18,774 nucleotides of DNA from an uncultured Bacteroidota bacterium (GCA_937952445.1 CALGAA010000193.1:1-18774), one strand, 5' to 3'. Shown: positions 7,874 to 15,522, counted from the first letter of the stretch. Numbers and translations: made by a program. Notes: generated from the sequence alone by a model not told the origin.

Positions 7874-7962
7874 AACTGTCTTTCCAATAGATGCGTAAAT
7901 GTCTTAATATTTTTTGACATTCGGAACGACGAACTGTATGATAAACATTTTTTGACTTTTGA

Positions 7963-8460
7963 ATGAATTTACGTATGATGCTCGATGAATACCAGGGAAT
8001 TAGTGATACCGAATTTGAACAACTAAAAGATGCGATTGCGGCGATTACGATCCTGATCTCAAGTGCCGATGGAACAATAAACGAACATGAAACCGATTGG
8101 GCGATCAAGGTGACCAAAATAAGATCATACAATCTGCCACGTCGATTGGCCACTTTTTACAAACAAGTTGGTGAAACTTTTCAGGAGGATTTGGATCAAT
8201 TAAAAGCAGAATTTAAAAACAACCCGGAGGAAACGGTTGAAAACTTAAAATTCAGACTCGCAACACTTAACGATGTGTTTGCAAAACTCAAGGATCGGCA
8301 AATTGCCTACGAGCTTTATCTGAGTTTCCGGAGTTTTGCACGCCATGTTGCACGGTCTACTGGTGGTTTTCTCGGGTGGGGAGCTATCGGACCTAAGGAA
8401 GACGAATTGATCGGATTGACTATGATACATCCTGTTCCTCCCCCAATTCGCGATAATTAA
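7963..8460 (+). CDS. TerB-like helical protein of unknown function
   Basis: A 165-residue soluble protein without signal peptide or membrane segment. Residues 21-55 (LKDAIAAITILISSADGTINEHETDWAIKVTKIR) carry the pattern of TerB-like domains: a helix followed by ADGTIxxxE with acidic residues that bind metal in the family. The C-terminal half (AYELYLSFRSFARHVARSTGGFLGWGAIGPKEDELIGL, 115-152) repeats this helix-plus-acidic pattern. The middle is charged and probably helical. The start is not certain: ATG at 7963 gives the full length, and further in-frame ATGs lie at 7975 and 7978. It stands alone, divergent from the lipoprotein gene. A link to tellurite resistance is not implied, because TerB-like domains are widespread. 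Confidence 0.72.
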   Translation: MNLRMMLDEYQGISDTEFEQLKDAIAAITILISSADGTINEHETDWAIKVTKIRSYNLPRRLATFYKQVGETFQEDLDQLKAEFKNNPEETVENLKFRLATLNDVFAKLKDRQIAYELYLSFRSFARHVARSTGGFLGWGAIGPKEDELIGLTMIHPVPPPIRDN

Positions 8461-8616
8461 TTTTACAAGATGTAAATGACGTGTAATTAACTGAATCACA
8501 GGGTTTAGGGTAGCCCCGAAGATCTAATTGATATATGTTAATTTTAGCCTAAAGGCGATTCGGTAAATAACAAAGAACATATTTCATTCCTTATATATGA
8601 ATATATGGAGTGGTCA

Positions 8617-9324
8617 ATGAAAAAATTGAAAGTTATATTATCCATCGTATTTATTTTTTTTCAATTGACACGTGGAATTGGCCAAATCGATTATACTCTC
8701 TATCAGGAAATTCTACACCACCATGTTTCGCCGGAAGGAATTGTTGATTATGAAGCGATCAAATCTCATCGGCACCATGATTTTTCTCAAATTATCGATC
8801 AATTTTCCAAAACGGATCCAACCGCGCTCGATACGGACGCAGAACTGGCATTTTGGATCAATGCATACAATGCGTATACGATAAAATTAATTATTGATCA
8901 TTGGCCAGTTTCTTCGATCCGTGATATAGGGGATGGAAATCCCTGGGCAACGGAATGGATCAGCATCTTGGGTCAAAAACTCTCCCTCGACCAAATCGAA
9001 CATGAGATTATCCGGAAAAATTTTAATGAACCCAGAATACATTTTGCCGTAAACTGTGCTGCAATGGGTTGTCCTCCATTACTCAATGAACCTTTCATAG
9101 CTCCATTATTGGAACGGCAGTTGGCTGATCAGACCCATAAATTTATAAACAACAAAAAATACAATCAGATTTCATCAAAATCTGTAGTTCTATCGCCGAT
9201 TTTTGAGTGGTACAATGAGGATTTTGGTGATTTAATCGAATTTTTGAATAAATATTCGGATTTACCGATTGATTCAGATGCCTCCATTCGTTATATGACT
9301 TACGACTGGAGCTTAAACAATTGA
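8617..9324 (+). CDS. Secreted DUF547 family protein
   Basis: A 235-residue exported protein of unknown activity. The signal peptide is MKKLKVILSIVFIFFQLTRGIGQ (1-23), and the mature part has the DUF547 marks: FWINAYNAYTIKLIIDHWP (79-97), LSLDQIEHEIIR (122-133), HFAVNCAAMGCPPL (142-155), LSPIFEWYNEDFGD (192-205) and YDWSLNN at the end. The cysteines in NCAAMGCP are a constant feature of the family. I chose ATG 8617 because GGAG sits 6 bases ahead of it and it gives a clean signal peptide; an in-frame ATG at 8605 would add four residues. A beta-barrel gene starts 26 bases after the stop, suggesting a two-gene unit. The family has been tied to cysteine-peptidase-like folds, but no activity can be claimed here. 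Confidence 0.88.
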   Translation: MKKLKVILSIVFIFFQLTRGIGQIDYTLYQEILHHHVSPEGIVDYEAIKSHRHHDFSQIIDQFSKTDPTALDTDAELAFWINAYNAYTIKLIIDHWPVSSIRDIGDGNPWATEWISILGQKLSLDQIEHEIIRKNFNEPRIHFAVNCAAMGCPPLLNEPFIAPLLERQLADQTHKFINNKKYNQISSKSVVLSPIFEWYNEDFGDLIEFLNKYSDLPIDSDASIRYMTYDWSLNN

Positions 9325-9350
9325 CTATTAACCTAAACAAATCTATAGTT

Positions 9351-9935
9351 ATGAAAAAGATCATTTTAAGCATTAGCCTTTTACTCGCGCTCGGAATAAG
9401 TGCACAGGCGCAATCAGATTTTATAATTCGAGCTGGAATTCATTCGGTTCTCAACCCTGAAACCGAAATCAACACAGCGAATGTTAAGGGAGGAAAAGTT
9501 GGTTGGAACCTTGGTGCAGATCTCCGCTTAGGAAACTTTTTATACCTCCAGCCAGGAGTCCATTTTTATTCTTCTTCACTTTCAGTAGAAGCTGGAAGCT
9601 CGACCGTTGATGACTTCAAGAATTCTACACGGATTCAGAGCTTGAAGATTCCCATTATGGTTGGACTGGCTCCATTAAGCAATGCGGGTGATAATTTTGA
9701 CCTGGTCGTAGATGCTGGGGTGGTTCCATCATTCAATCTGGGATTTTCTGACGATGACAGTCTTTTTGACAAGGACGATTTGAACGATGTCAATTGGAGC
9801 GGTAGAGTAGGGGCCGGATTGGAATTTGGATTTTTTGCCGTCGGAGCGTATTACGAATTTGGCTTCAATAAAATATTTGAGGATGGGGATGAAAACTTTT
9901 CCATCATAGGAGCCACGGTTGGACTGAAATTCTAA
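9351..9935 (+). CDS. Small outer-membrane beta-barrel protein (PorT-like family)
   Basis: A 194-residue protein with a textbook signal peptide (MKKIILSISLLLALGISAQAQ) cut near residue 21. The mature part alternates short hydrophobic beta-strands with glycine-rich or acidic turns: FIIRAGIHSVLNP, VGWNLGADLRLGNFLYLQPGVHFY, RIQSLKIPIMVGLAP, GRVGAGLEFGFFAVGAYYEFGF, FSIIGATVGLKF. It ends in phenylalanine, the usual outer-membrane insertion signal. This matches the Bacteroidota eight-stranded barrel group (outer membrane beta-barrel / PorT-like domain). An upstream in-frame TTG at 9321 is ignored because the signal peptide starts at ATG 9351. The gene lies 26 bases after the DUF547 gene and is followed by a hairpin terminator. 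Barrel assignment is good; function is unknown. Confidence 0.85.
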   Translation: MKKIILSISLLLALGISAQAQSDFIIRAGIHSVLNPETEINTANVKGGKVGWNLGADLRLGNFLYLQPGVHFYSSSLSVEAGSSTVDDFKNSTRIQSLKIPIMVGLAPLSNAGDNFDLVVDAGVVPSFNLGFSDDDSLFDKDDLNDVNWSGRVGAGLEFGFFAVGAYYEFGFNKIFEDGDENFSIIGATVGLKF

Positions 9936-9947
9936 TTTTTAATTTTG
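9919..9947 (+). promoter_or_regulatory. Predicted promoter of the 2-hydroxyacid dehydrogenase
   Basis: TTG (9919-9921), 18 bases, then TAATTTTG (9940-9947) fit TTG-N17-23-TAnnTTTG exactly. The site overlaps the last codons of the beta-barrel gene. A transcript starting near 9953 would carry the hairpin at 9960-9985 in its leader before the ATG at 10006. Confidence 0.5.
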
Positions 9948-9959
9948 AAAATAGAGATT

Positions 9960-9988
9960 AAATGGGCAACTTAGTTTGCCCATTTTTT
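9960..9988 (+). terminator. Intrinsic terminator or attenuator hairpin
   Basis: AAATGGGCAA (9960-9969) pairs perfectly with TTGCCCATTT (9976-9985) across a 6-base loop and runs into six T residues (9983-9988). It follows the beta-barrel gene by 24 bases and ends only 17 bases before the dehydrogenase ATG. It therefore either ends the upstream transcript or attenuates the downstream one. Confidence 0.82.
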
Positions 9989-10005
9989 ATCCCTAAATCA
10001 AATTT

Positions 10006-10965
10006 ATGGCATCAATTGTTTTTCTTGAAGTAGATACCATAACCACTGGTGATATTGACATCGCAGAATATGGGGTTTTGAAAGATTCCATATTGCTCAA
10101 TTCCACGGATTCGGATAAGGTGTTTGACCTATACTCTGACGTTGAGGTACTGATCATCAATAAAACGGAAATCAACAGTTCCGTGTTAAAGGATCTTCCC
10201 AATCTTAAATTTATCCAGATTATGGCCACCGGCTATGATAATGTCGATCTGGATGCCTGCCGGGAACGGGGAGTCACGGTAAGCAATATAGAGGGATATA
10301 GCACATATAGTGTGGCTCAGCAGGTATTTGCTTTGATATTGACTTTGACCAATAAAGTGAACTACCACTGGCAAATGGCACGCGATGGAATCTGGTCCAA
10401 TGAACCTAAATTTACCTTTTATACACCCGGCATTCCTGAACTAAAAGGGAAGGTCCTTGGCATCATAGGAATGGGTGATATCGGTACTGCGGTAGCCAGG
10501 GTAGGACAGGCCTTCGGTATGGAAATCATTACGTACACCCGAAGTCCGGAAAAAATCCAGGATCATACCATTCGATTCGTCCATTTAGAAGATTTAGCCA
10601 GCAATTCCGACATTGTAAGTTTGCATCTTCCTCTGACCCAGGATACCCATCAATTGATTAATCAGGAATTTTTATCCCGGATGAAAAATGACGCCATTTT
10701 GATCAATACAGCGCGTGGCGGACTTATAGATGAACAGGCGCTCTTCGAAGTGTTGACCGTCAAAGGAATCAAAGGAGCAGGCCTGGATGTGTTGAGTCAG
10801 GAACCTCCGCCAGTTGATCATCCCTTGCTTTCACTGCCCAATTGCATCACAACCAGCCACATGGCCTGGGCTACCCTTGATGCCCGAAAGCGTTTGATGG
10901 ATCAGGCGCAAATTAATATTGAATCCTATCTCAATGAAGGAAGAGTAAATCAATCTCTGACCTAA
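10006..10965 (+). CDS. D-2-hydroxyacid dehydrogenase (glycerate dehydrogenase / hydroxypyruvate reductase type)
   Basis: A 319-residue cytosolic oxidoreductase that interconverts a 2-oxoacid and its D-2-hydroxyacid with NAD(P)H. The nucleotide fold shows GIIGMGDIGTAVARVGQAFG (152-171, GxGxxG at 155-160). The catalytic set is complete: R237 in INTARGG, E266 in LDVLSQEPP, and H285 in SHMAWAT. The AWAT after the histidine favours the glycerate dehydrogenase/hydroxypyruvate reductase branch over PdxB or lactate dehydrogenase. The residue after strand 2 is R179 (YTRSPE) rather than an acidic one, which suggests, as inference, use of NADPH. The gene has its own predicted promoter with a hairpin between promoter and ATG, and faces the thioredoxin-fold gene convergently with about 180 bases between. 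The substrate is inferred only. Confidence 0.9.
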   Translation: MASIVFLEVDTITTGDIDIAEYGVLKDSILLNSTDSDKVFDLYSDVEVLIINKTEINSSVLKDLPNLKFIQIMATGYDNVDLDACRERGVTVSNIEGYSTYSVAQQVFALILTLTNKVNYHWQMARDGIWSNEPKFTFYTPGIPELKGKVLGIIGMGDIGTAVARVGQAFGMEIITYTRSPEKIQDHTIRFVHLEDLASNSDIVSLHLPLTQDTHQLINQEFLSRMKNDAILINTARGGLIDEQALFEVLTVKGIKGAGLDVLSQEPPPVDHPLLSLPNCITTSHMAWATLDARKRLMDQAQINIESYLNEGRVNQSLT

Positions 10966-11145
10966 CCGGGATATTCTAAGGTATATACTTAATGTTTTGC
11001 TGTATATCGCGTGGAAAAATCTTGCGAAACCGCAGAGTAAGGAGTATGCAGTTATATACAATAGAATATAAGAAAATGGTGATCCGTGATCCGATCAATT
11101 TTTCAAAAGATATCCACTCGATGGCGAAGGAACTTTCCTCATCTG

Positions 11146-11937
11146 TTATGAATCGAGGATGCTTGAAAATTGGGATTGATATTTTCGGTTCAATTCGTGA
11201 TTTGGGCCTAAAAAATTTCGAAATGCCAACAATGCTGATTTTGGAAAATCATCGGATTGACCTGAATTGATCAGATTTGCCTGGAGCAAAAACTGATAGG
11301 TGGATTCAAAATTTCGTCTATTGAGAGAATTTTTGGCTGCCCAAAGCTTTTTGTTTACGGGGTCGGATGAGAACTCTACTTCCATCAAAGCGTACAAACT
11401 TTGGATAAACAGGCGATCTTCAAATTGATCTGATTCATCCGGAATTTGAGATAGATAATGCTTACTTTTTTCAGAATCGATAAAAAAGTAATGTTTTGCC
11501 AACGTCAGGTCATATACGTTTTTGCGAGTGGATTTCACCCCATCTTTTTCCAGATCCTGAACATACTCTTCATTGATCGCTTCTGGAAAATGGCTGTGCC
11601 GAAGTATCCCGGGAAGAAGAATTGCATTTTTGAGAAATAACTCTATCTCATGCTCTGGTAACGGGTCTGAAAATTCGTCAATCGGAAAGCCACTTACAAA
11701 GACTTTGGTATGAGGAACGCCCATGACCTGATGCTGCAATGCTAAATCAGTATATTGATCGACATCTAATCCTACAAATTTTACCAGATATTGATTGGTT
11801 GATTCGATTCGTTCCAGTGTTGAGGTCAATCCGTGACATGGACCACACCAAGGGGCCCAAAACTGAACCACAACGGGGTAGTCGTATGATGCTTTAATTA
11901 CCTGCTCATAAAATTGATCTGCAGTAAGTTGTTCCAA
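11146..11937 (-). CDS. Thioredoxin-fold protein with helical C-terminal extension
   Basis: About 263 residues. Residues 1-105 are a thioredoxin domain with the active site WAPWCGPC (C31 and C34) and the cis-proline loop MGVPHTK (P75). Residues 105-263 look helical and TPR-like (for example DRLFIQSLYALMEVEFSSDPVNKKLWAAKNSLNRRNFESTYQFLL), the layout of the chaperone-like thioredoxin CnoX/YbbN but with both cysteines kept. There is no signal peptide, so it is cytosolic. No ATG occurs in frame ahead of the domain. The best start is TTG at 11937, 5 bases after the acyl-CoA dehydrogenase stop and 8 bases after an AAGAG stretch. A GTG at 12012 would need a 70-base overlap. It is the last gene of a leftward cluster after the acyl-CoA dehydrogenase. 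Redox activity is likely, CnoX-like holdase activity only possible. Confidence 0.82.
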   Translation of the reverse strand: MEQLTADQFYEQVIKASYDYPVVVQFWAPWCGPCHGLTSTLERIESTNQYLVKFVGLDVDQYTDLALQHQVMGVPHTKVFVSGFPIDEFSDPLPEHEIELFLKNAILLPGILRHSHFPEAINEEYVQDLEKDGVKSTRKNVYDLTLAKHYFFIDSEKSKHYLSQIPDESDQFEDRLFIQSLYALMEVEFSSDPVNKKLWAAKNSLNRRNFESTYQFLLQANLINSGQSDDFPKSALLAFRNFLGPNHELNRKYQSQFSSILDS

Positions 11938-11942
11938 TTGTA

Positions 11943-13088
11943 TTACTCTTTTAAAATGTGCCGGGATATGACTATTTTCTGTATTTCGCTCGTGCCTTCT
12001 CCAATGGTGCACAACTTCGAATCCCGGTAAAATTTCTCGACAGGATATTCTTTGGTATACCCATTTCCTCCAAATATCTGAATCGCATCCGTAGAGATTC
12101 GGACGCAAGCTTCGGATGCATAATATTTGGCCATGGCTGCTTCCATGGTCATCGGTTCATTATTGTTTTTCATTTCGGAAGCTTGTCTGGTCAACAGTTC
12201 CGCTGCTCTTATTTCCGTAGCCATATCAGCCAACTTGAAACTAATGGCTTGAAAGTTACTGATCGGCTGACCGAATTGCTCCCGTTCTTTGGAATATGCC
12301 AGGGCAGCTTCGTAGGCCCCCTCAGCAATGCCCAGGCTCAAAGCCGCGATGGAGATCCGACCACCATCCAAAATTTGCATTGCCTGGTGGAATCCCCGGC
12401 CTTCTTCCCCCAGCAAATTTGAGGCAGGAATGCGGCATTGGTCAAAAATCATTTCGGCTGTTTCCGAAGCCCTCATTCCCAGTTTATTCTCCTTTTTACC
12501 AGATAAGAACCCTTTCCGTCCTCGTTCTACAATAAAGGCACTCATGCCATTGCTGTCCAGAGCTTCACCGGTCCTGGCAATTACCACAGCTATTTCGCCA
12601 CTTTGTCCGTGGGTGATCCAATTTTTAGTCCCATTGAGGATGTAATCATCTCCGTCACGGACAGCCGTACATTTCATGCGCATGGCATCGCTCCCTGTCG
12701 TAGGTTCCGTCAATCCCCATGCCCCGATCCATTCTCCCGATGCGAGTTTGGGTAAATATTTTGATTTTTGTTCCTCGTTTCCAAATTCCAGGATGTGATT
12801 CGTACAGAGTGAATTGTGAGCTGCATAAGACAATCCAACGGAAGGATCGATTTTGGAAATTTCGCGGATTATGGCCACGTATTCATGGTAGCCCAGACCA
12901 GCCCCTCCGTACTCGGGCGGAACAAGTACACCCATCATACCCAGATCGCCTAACTTGTGAAATACCTCCCGTGGAAAATGTTGCGCTTCGTCCCATTCCA
13001 TCACATAGGGCGTGATGTGTTCTGCACAAAAACCAGCGACACTTTCCCGAATTAATTGAATATCTTCTACCTTTTGAATGTCTTCCAT
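11943..13088 (-). CDS. Acyl-CoA dehydrogenase (short/branched-chain type)
   Basis: FAD enzyme that makes the first double bond of an acyl-CoA, passing electrons to electron-transfer flavoprotein. Length 381 residues, typical of tetrameric short-, medium- or branched-chain members. Visible are LGDLGMMGVLVPPEYGGAGLGY (46-67), the FAD-binding stretch LTEPTTGSDAMRM, NGTKNWITHGQSG, the C-terminal helical part with REQFGQPISNFQAI, IFGGNGYTKEYPVEKFYRD, and the catalytic base E364 in IGEGTSEIQ. That position for the base fits the short-chain and butyryl-type enzymes rather than isovaleryl-CoA dehydrogenase. The ATG lies 3 bases after the rarA stop and the TAA 5 bases before the thioredoxin-fold gene, so all three are very likely co-transcribed. 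Substrate chain length is not certain. Confidence 0.93.
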   Translation of the reverse strand: MEDIQKVEDIQLIRESVAGFCAEHITPYVMEWDEAQHFPREVFHKLGDLGMMGVLVPPEYGGAGLGYHEYVAIIREISKIDPSVGLSYAAHNSLCTNHILEFGNEEQKSKYLPKLASGEWIGAWGLTEPTTGSDAMRMKCTAVRDGDDYILNGTKNWITHGQSGEIAVVIARTGEALDSNGMSAFIVERGRKGFLSGKKENKLGMRASETAEMIFDQCRIPASNLLGEEGRGFHQAMQILDGGRISIAALSLGIAEGAYEAALAYSKEREQFGQPISNFQAISFKLADMATEIRAAELLTRQASEMKNNNEPMTMEAAMAKYYASEACVRISTDAIQIFGGNGYTKEYPVEKFYRDSKLCTIGEGTSEIQKIVISRHILKE

Positions 13089-13091
13089 TTT

Positions 13092-14366
13092 CTATTGTTG
13101 ATTAGATCGTTTCCACCAACGAGCTAATTGTTCTCGTATTTTGTTTTCCGCCGGGTTGTTTTGCGGTGTATAAAATTTTACATTTTTCAGATCCTCGGGC
13201 AAATAAGATTGCAAGGTAAAATTACCTTCAAAATCATGGGGATATTTGTACCCCACACCATGCCCCATTTCGCGCATCAATTTGGTAGGCGCATTTCGCA
13301 GGTGCAAAGGTACAACTTGTGAATTAGAAATTTTTACTTTCTCCAATGCTTTGTCGATCGCCAGGTACGCCGAATTGCTTTTCGGCGATGTAGCCAGATA
13401 TATCGCTGTCTGAGCGAGGGGTATTCGGGCTTCCGGCATCCCGATGTGGTGCACGGCCTGGAAGCAATTATTTGCCAAGAGTAGCGCATTGGGATTAGCC
13501 AGCCCGATATCTTCTGCTGCTAAAATAATCATCCGCCTGGCGAGGTAAAGCGGATCTTCGCCGCCAGCCAGAATAGAAGCCATCCAATAGAGTGCAGCAT
13601 CCGGATCTCCGCCCCGGACTGACTTGATGAAGGCCGAAATAAAATCGTAGTGCTGGTCCCCTTTTTTATCGTAGTTGATCGGGTTGACCCGTGCAGTTTC
13701 CCGGATAATTTCTTCTGTCAAATTTAATTCTGACCGTTCACCGGCTTGATGGATAACCTGTTCGAGCAGGTTAAGGGTTCGTCGGGCATCCCCACCACCG
13801 TATTTGATGAGAGTTTCATAATCAAGACTTTTAATGTCCAGGTTTTTTAATTGAACATCTTCCTCAAGAGCACGGTCTATTATCGATTTCAATTCATTGA
13901 ATGACAACGAGTTCATGCGATAAACCTGAAGTCTGGATAGAAGGGGAGCGATCACCTCAAAAGAAGGGTTCTCGGTGGTGGCTCCAATCAGCGTAATAAT
14001 GCCCCTTTCGACGGCATTGAGGAGTGAATCCTGCTGGCTTTTACTAAAGCGATGAATTTCGTCGATAAACAACAAGGGAGATCCACTGTCCAAAATGCGG
14101 GATTTATCCGCTTTTTCAATAATTTCCCGAAGCTGTTTTACTCCCGAATCTACCGCAGATAGAGTAAAAAAAGGCCGATCCATAAGTTGGGCAATAATAC
14201 CCGCTAACGTTGTTTTCCCAACCCCTGGAGGCCCCCACAGAATAAAAGATGGGATATAACCCTGGTTGATGTTTTTCCGGATAATTCCTGATTCACCCAC
14301 CAGATGTTGTTGTCCATAAAACCCGTCCAGAGAATTTGGTCTGATTCGATCAGCTAATGGCCGCAT
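13092..14366 (-). CDS. rarA: Replication-associated recombination protein A (RarA/MgsA, AAA+ ATPase)
   Basis: AAA+ ATPase of the clamp-loader-like group that acts at stalled replication forks with single-stranded DNA-binding protein. Length 424 residues, about the usual size. The start MRPLADRIRPNSLDGFYGQQHLVG is characteristic. Walker A is GPPGVGKT (45-52), Walker B LLFIDEIHRF (98-107), sensor 1 IGATTENPSF (127-136), with the arginine finger in LLSR (R145). The C-terminal half shows the MgsA/RarA signature YDFISAFIKSVRGGDPDAALYWMASILAGGEDPLYLARR. It sits 60 bases after the phosphodiesterase gene and 3 bases before the acyl-CoA dehydrogenase gene, an unusual mix of DNA maintenance and metabolism but common for bacterial operons. 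Confidence 0.96.
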   Translation of the reverse strand: MRPLADRIRPNSLDGFYGQQHLVGESGIIRKNINQGYIPSFILWGPPGVGKTTLAGIIAQLMDRPFFTLSAVDSGVKQLREIIEKADKSRILDSGSPLLFIDEIHRFSKSQQDSLLNAVERGIITLIGATTENPSFEVIAPLLSRLQVYRMNSLSFNELKSIIDRALEEDVQLKNLDIKSLDYETLIKYGGGDARRTLNLLEQVIHQAGERSELNLTEEIIRETARVNPINYDKKGDQHYDFISAFIKSVRGGDPDAALYWMASILAGGEDPLYLARRMIILAAEDIGLANPNALLLANNCFQAVHHIGMPEARIPLAQTAIYLATSPKSNSAYLAIDKALEKVKISNSQVVPLHLRNAPTKLMREMGHGVGYKYPHDFEGNFTLQSYLPEDLKNVKFYTPQNNPAENKIREQLARWWKRSNQQ

Positions 14367-14426
14367 AAAATGAAATTTCTATAATACTTTGACTATCAGA
14401 ACAAATATGGATGGTCCAAAGTTTTA

Positions 14427-15227
14427 TTATCGGTCAAAATTCATTTTCTGAAGCAGGTTGTACCTGATATAACCCGGTCGGTCGGTTGTGATACCATCAA
14501 TTCCAATCCCGATCAGCCGATGAACTTCCTCCATATCATTAACTGTCCACGTCAGGATGCCCAATCCATCCTTATGGGCCTGCTCGACCATATCCCGGTC
14601 GATTATGCTATAATGCAAATTGATGCCATCAAGCCCGGCTTTGATCACATCGTCCCACCGCTGTAAAACATCGTTTTTCCTGGATGAAAGCCAGAAGCAG
14701 GGGAGGTCAGGAAATGCATTTTTCAAACCCGTAATGACATCCCAGCCAAACGAGATAAAAATAACCTGGGAACGGGTGGGGTGATCACGAAGTAATTCTT
14801 CAAGGAGGGGAATTATCTCCGGCCCCGATTTGACCTCTACGACCAGCTGTTTGTATCGGGGGACCACATCCAGCGCTTCTGAAAGCAAAGGAATTTTGAT
14901 GCCTTCGAATTTCGGATCTTTCCATTTCCCCGCGTCAAGGCTCGTCAATACCTCTGAATCGGTGGACGTCACAGAGTAATCCTCTCCTGTCGTCCGCTTT
15001 GTTGATTTATCGTGCAGAAGCACAATCTTTCCGTCTGCTGTAGGATATACATCGATCTCTACGGCATCTGCTCCTTCTTCCCACGCCCGGACCGCAGCAG
15101 GTACAGTATTTTCAGGCATGGTATACGAAGATCCCCTATGCCCGATAATGATGGCATTTTGACCAATTCCGGTTGATGCAAGTAGTAGAAAACCAATGGT
15201 GATTAAAAGGCTGATATGGTCTGTCAT
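14427..15227 (-). CDS. Secreted glycerophosphodiester phosphodiesterase
   Basis: Hydrolyses glycerophosphodiesters from phospholipid headgroups to glycerol-3-phosphate and an alcohol. Length 266 residues, with a signal peptide (about 1-23, ending STGIGQ), so periplasmic or secreted. The metal and catalytic residues of the GDPD family are complete: H30 and R31 in IIGHRGSS, E39-N40, E57 and D59 in VEIDVYPTADG, H72 in LLHD, and E131 and K133 in VVEVK. The C-terminal part has the usual ILTWTVND and DGITTDRPG. The gene heads a leftward cluster (rarA, acyl-CoA dehydrogenase, thioredoxin-fold protein). Its 5' region shares short sequence blocks with that of the large acyl-CoA dehydrogenase. The symbol glpQ is avoided because the protein could equally belong to the UgpQ-like group. 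Confidence 0.92.
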   Translation of the reverse strand: MTDHISLLITIGFLLLASTGIGQNAIIIGHRGSSYTMPENTVPAAVRAWEEGADAVEIDVYPTADGKIVLLHDKSTKRTTGEDYSVTSTDSEVLTSLDAGKWKDPKFEGIKIPLLSEALDVVPRYKQLVVEVKSGPEIIPLLEELLRDHPTRSQVIFISFGWDVITGLKNAFPDLPCFWLSSRKNDVLQRWDDVIKAGLDGINLHYSIIDRDMVEQAHKDGLGILTWTVNDMEEVHRLIGIGIDGITTDRPGYIRYNLLQKMNFDR

Positions 15228-15522
15228 TAATAGTTCTGTTTAATTCCGTAAATTGATGGCTAATGTAGTAAAATTTTAGATGGTGTTTTAGTTCAATTAG
15301 ATATGGAAAAAAGGGGGTAGGGGAGATGTGAACTAATTCCCTTGAAGATTGGTTATATATATGTATGATGAACCATTCCACATCATCTCATTGTCCGTCC
15401 CTGAGACTTCGAATATCTTAAATTCATCAGAATTTTCGACGGATCATTCATTGAATGAGAAATTTTGGAGTATATTTTTTGACCGGCATCGGAGTGGCCG
15501 TTTATTTTAATCAATAAATAGT
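15228..15522. other. Intergenic region between divergent genes
   Basis: About 295 bases without a supported gene, between the leftward phosphodiesterase and the rightward PD-(D/E)XK-like gene. It holds AT-rich promoter-like DNA and a purine stretch with G-runs near 15305-15325. A perfect palindrome (TCATTCA-T-TGAATGA, 15444-15458) is described separately. Blocks at 15265-15276 and 15288-15300 recur ahead of the large acyl-CoA dehydrogenase. A 49-codon open frame (15361-15510) is not convincing. Confidence 0.6.
15444..15481 (+). promoter_or_regulatory. Possible promoter with overlapping palindrome
   Basis: TTG (15451-15453), 17 bases, then TATATTTTTTG (15471-15481) resemble a Bacteroidota promoter with a stretched -7 box. 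The perfect inverted repeat TCATTCA-T-TGAATGA (15444-15458) covers the TTG, as an operator might. The -7 box departs from TAnnTTTG, so support is weak. Confidence 0.3.

Noticed and set aside
7963..8460. Reading the TerB-like protein as a tellurite-resistance determinant.
   Set aside because: Only the domain pattern is present. No other ter genes lie nearby.
11079..11097. Tandem GTGATCC repeat with TGATC/GATCA arms followed by T residues, as a terminator between the convergent dehydrogenase and thioredoxin-fold genes.
   Set aside because: The arms are only 5 bases with weak pairing, and two copies of a 7-base word are not significant.
10992..11270. A 92-codon plus-strand open frame after the 2-hydroxyacid dehydrogenase.
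   Set aside because: It overlaps the C-terminal coding part of the thioredoxin-fold gene by 125 bases and has no recognisable motif. The gap 10966-11145 holds no supported feature.
11938..12108. N-terminal extension of the thioredoxin-fold protein up to TTG 12108 or GTG 12012.
   Set aside because: It lies entirely within the acyl-CoA dehydrogenase gene and encodes residues unlike any thioredoxin N-terminus.
15361..15510. A 49-codon open frame (starting MYDEPFHII) just ahead of the PD-(D/E)XK-like gene.
   Set aside because: No recognisable protein features and no ribosome-binding site. It runs through the predicted promoter and palindrome of the next gene.
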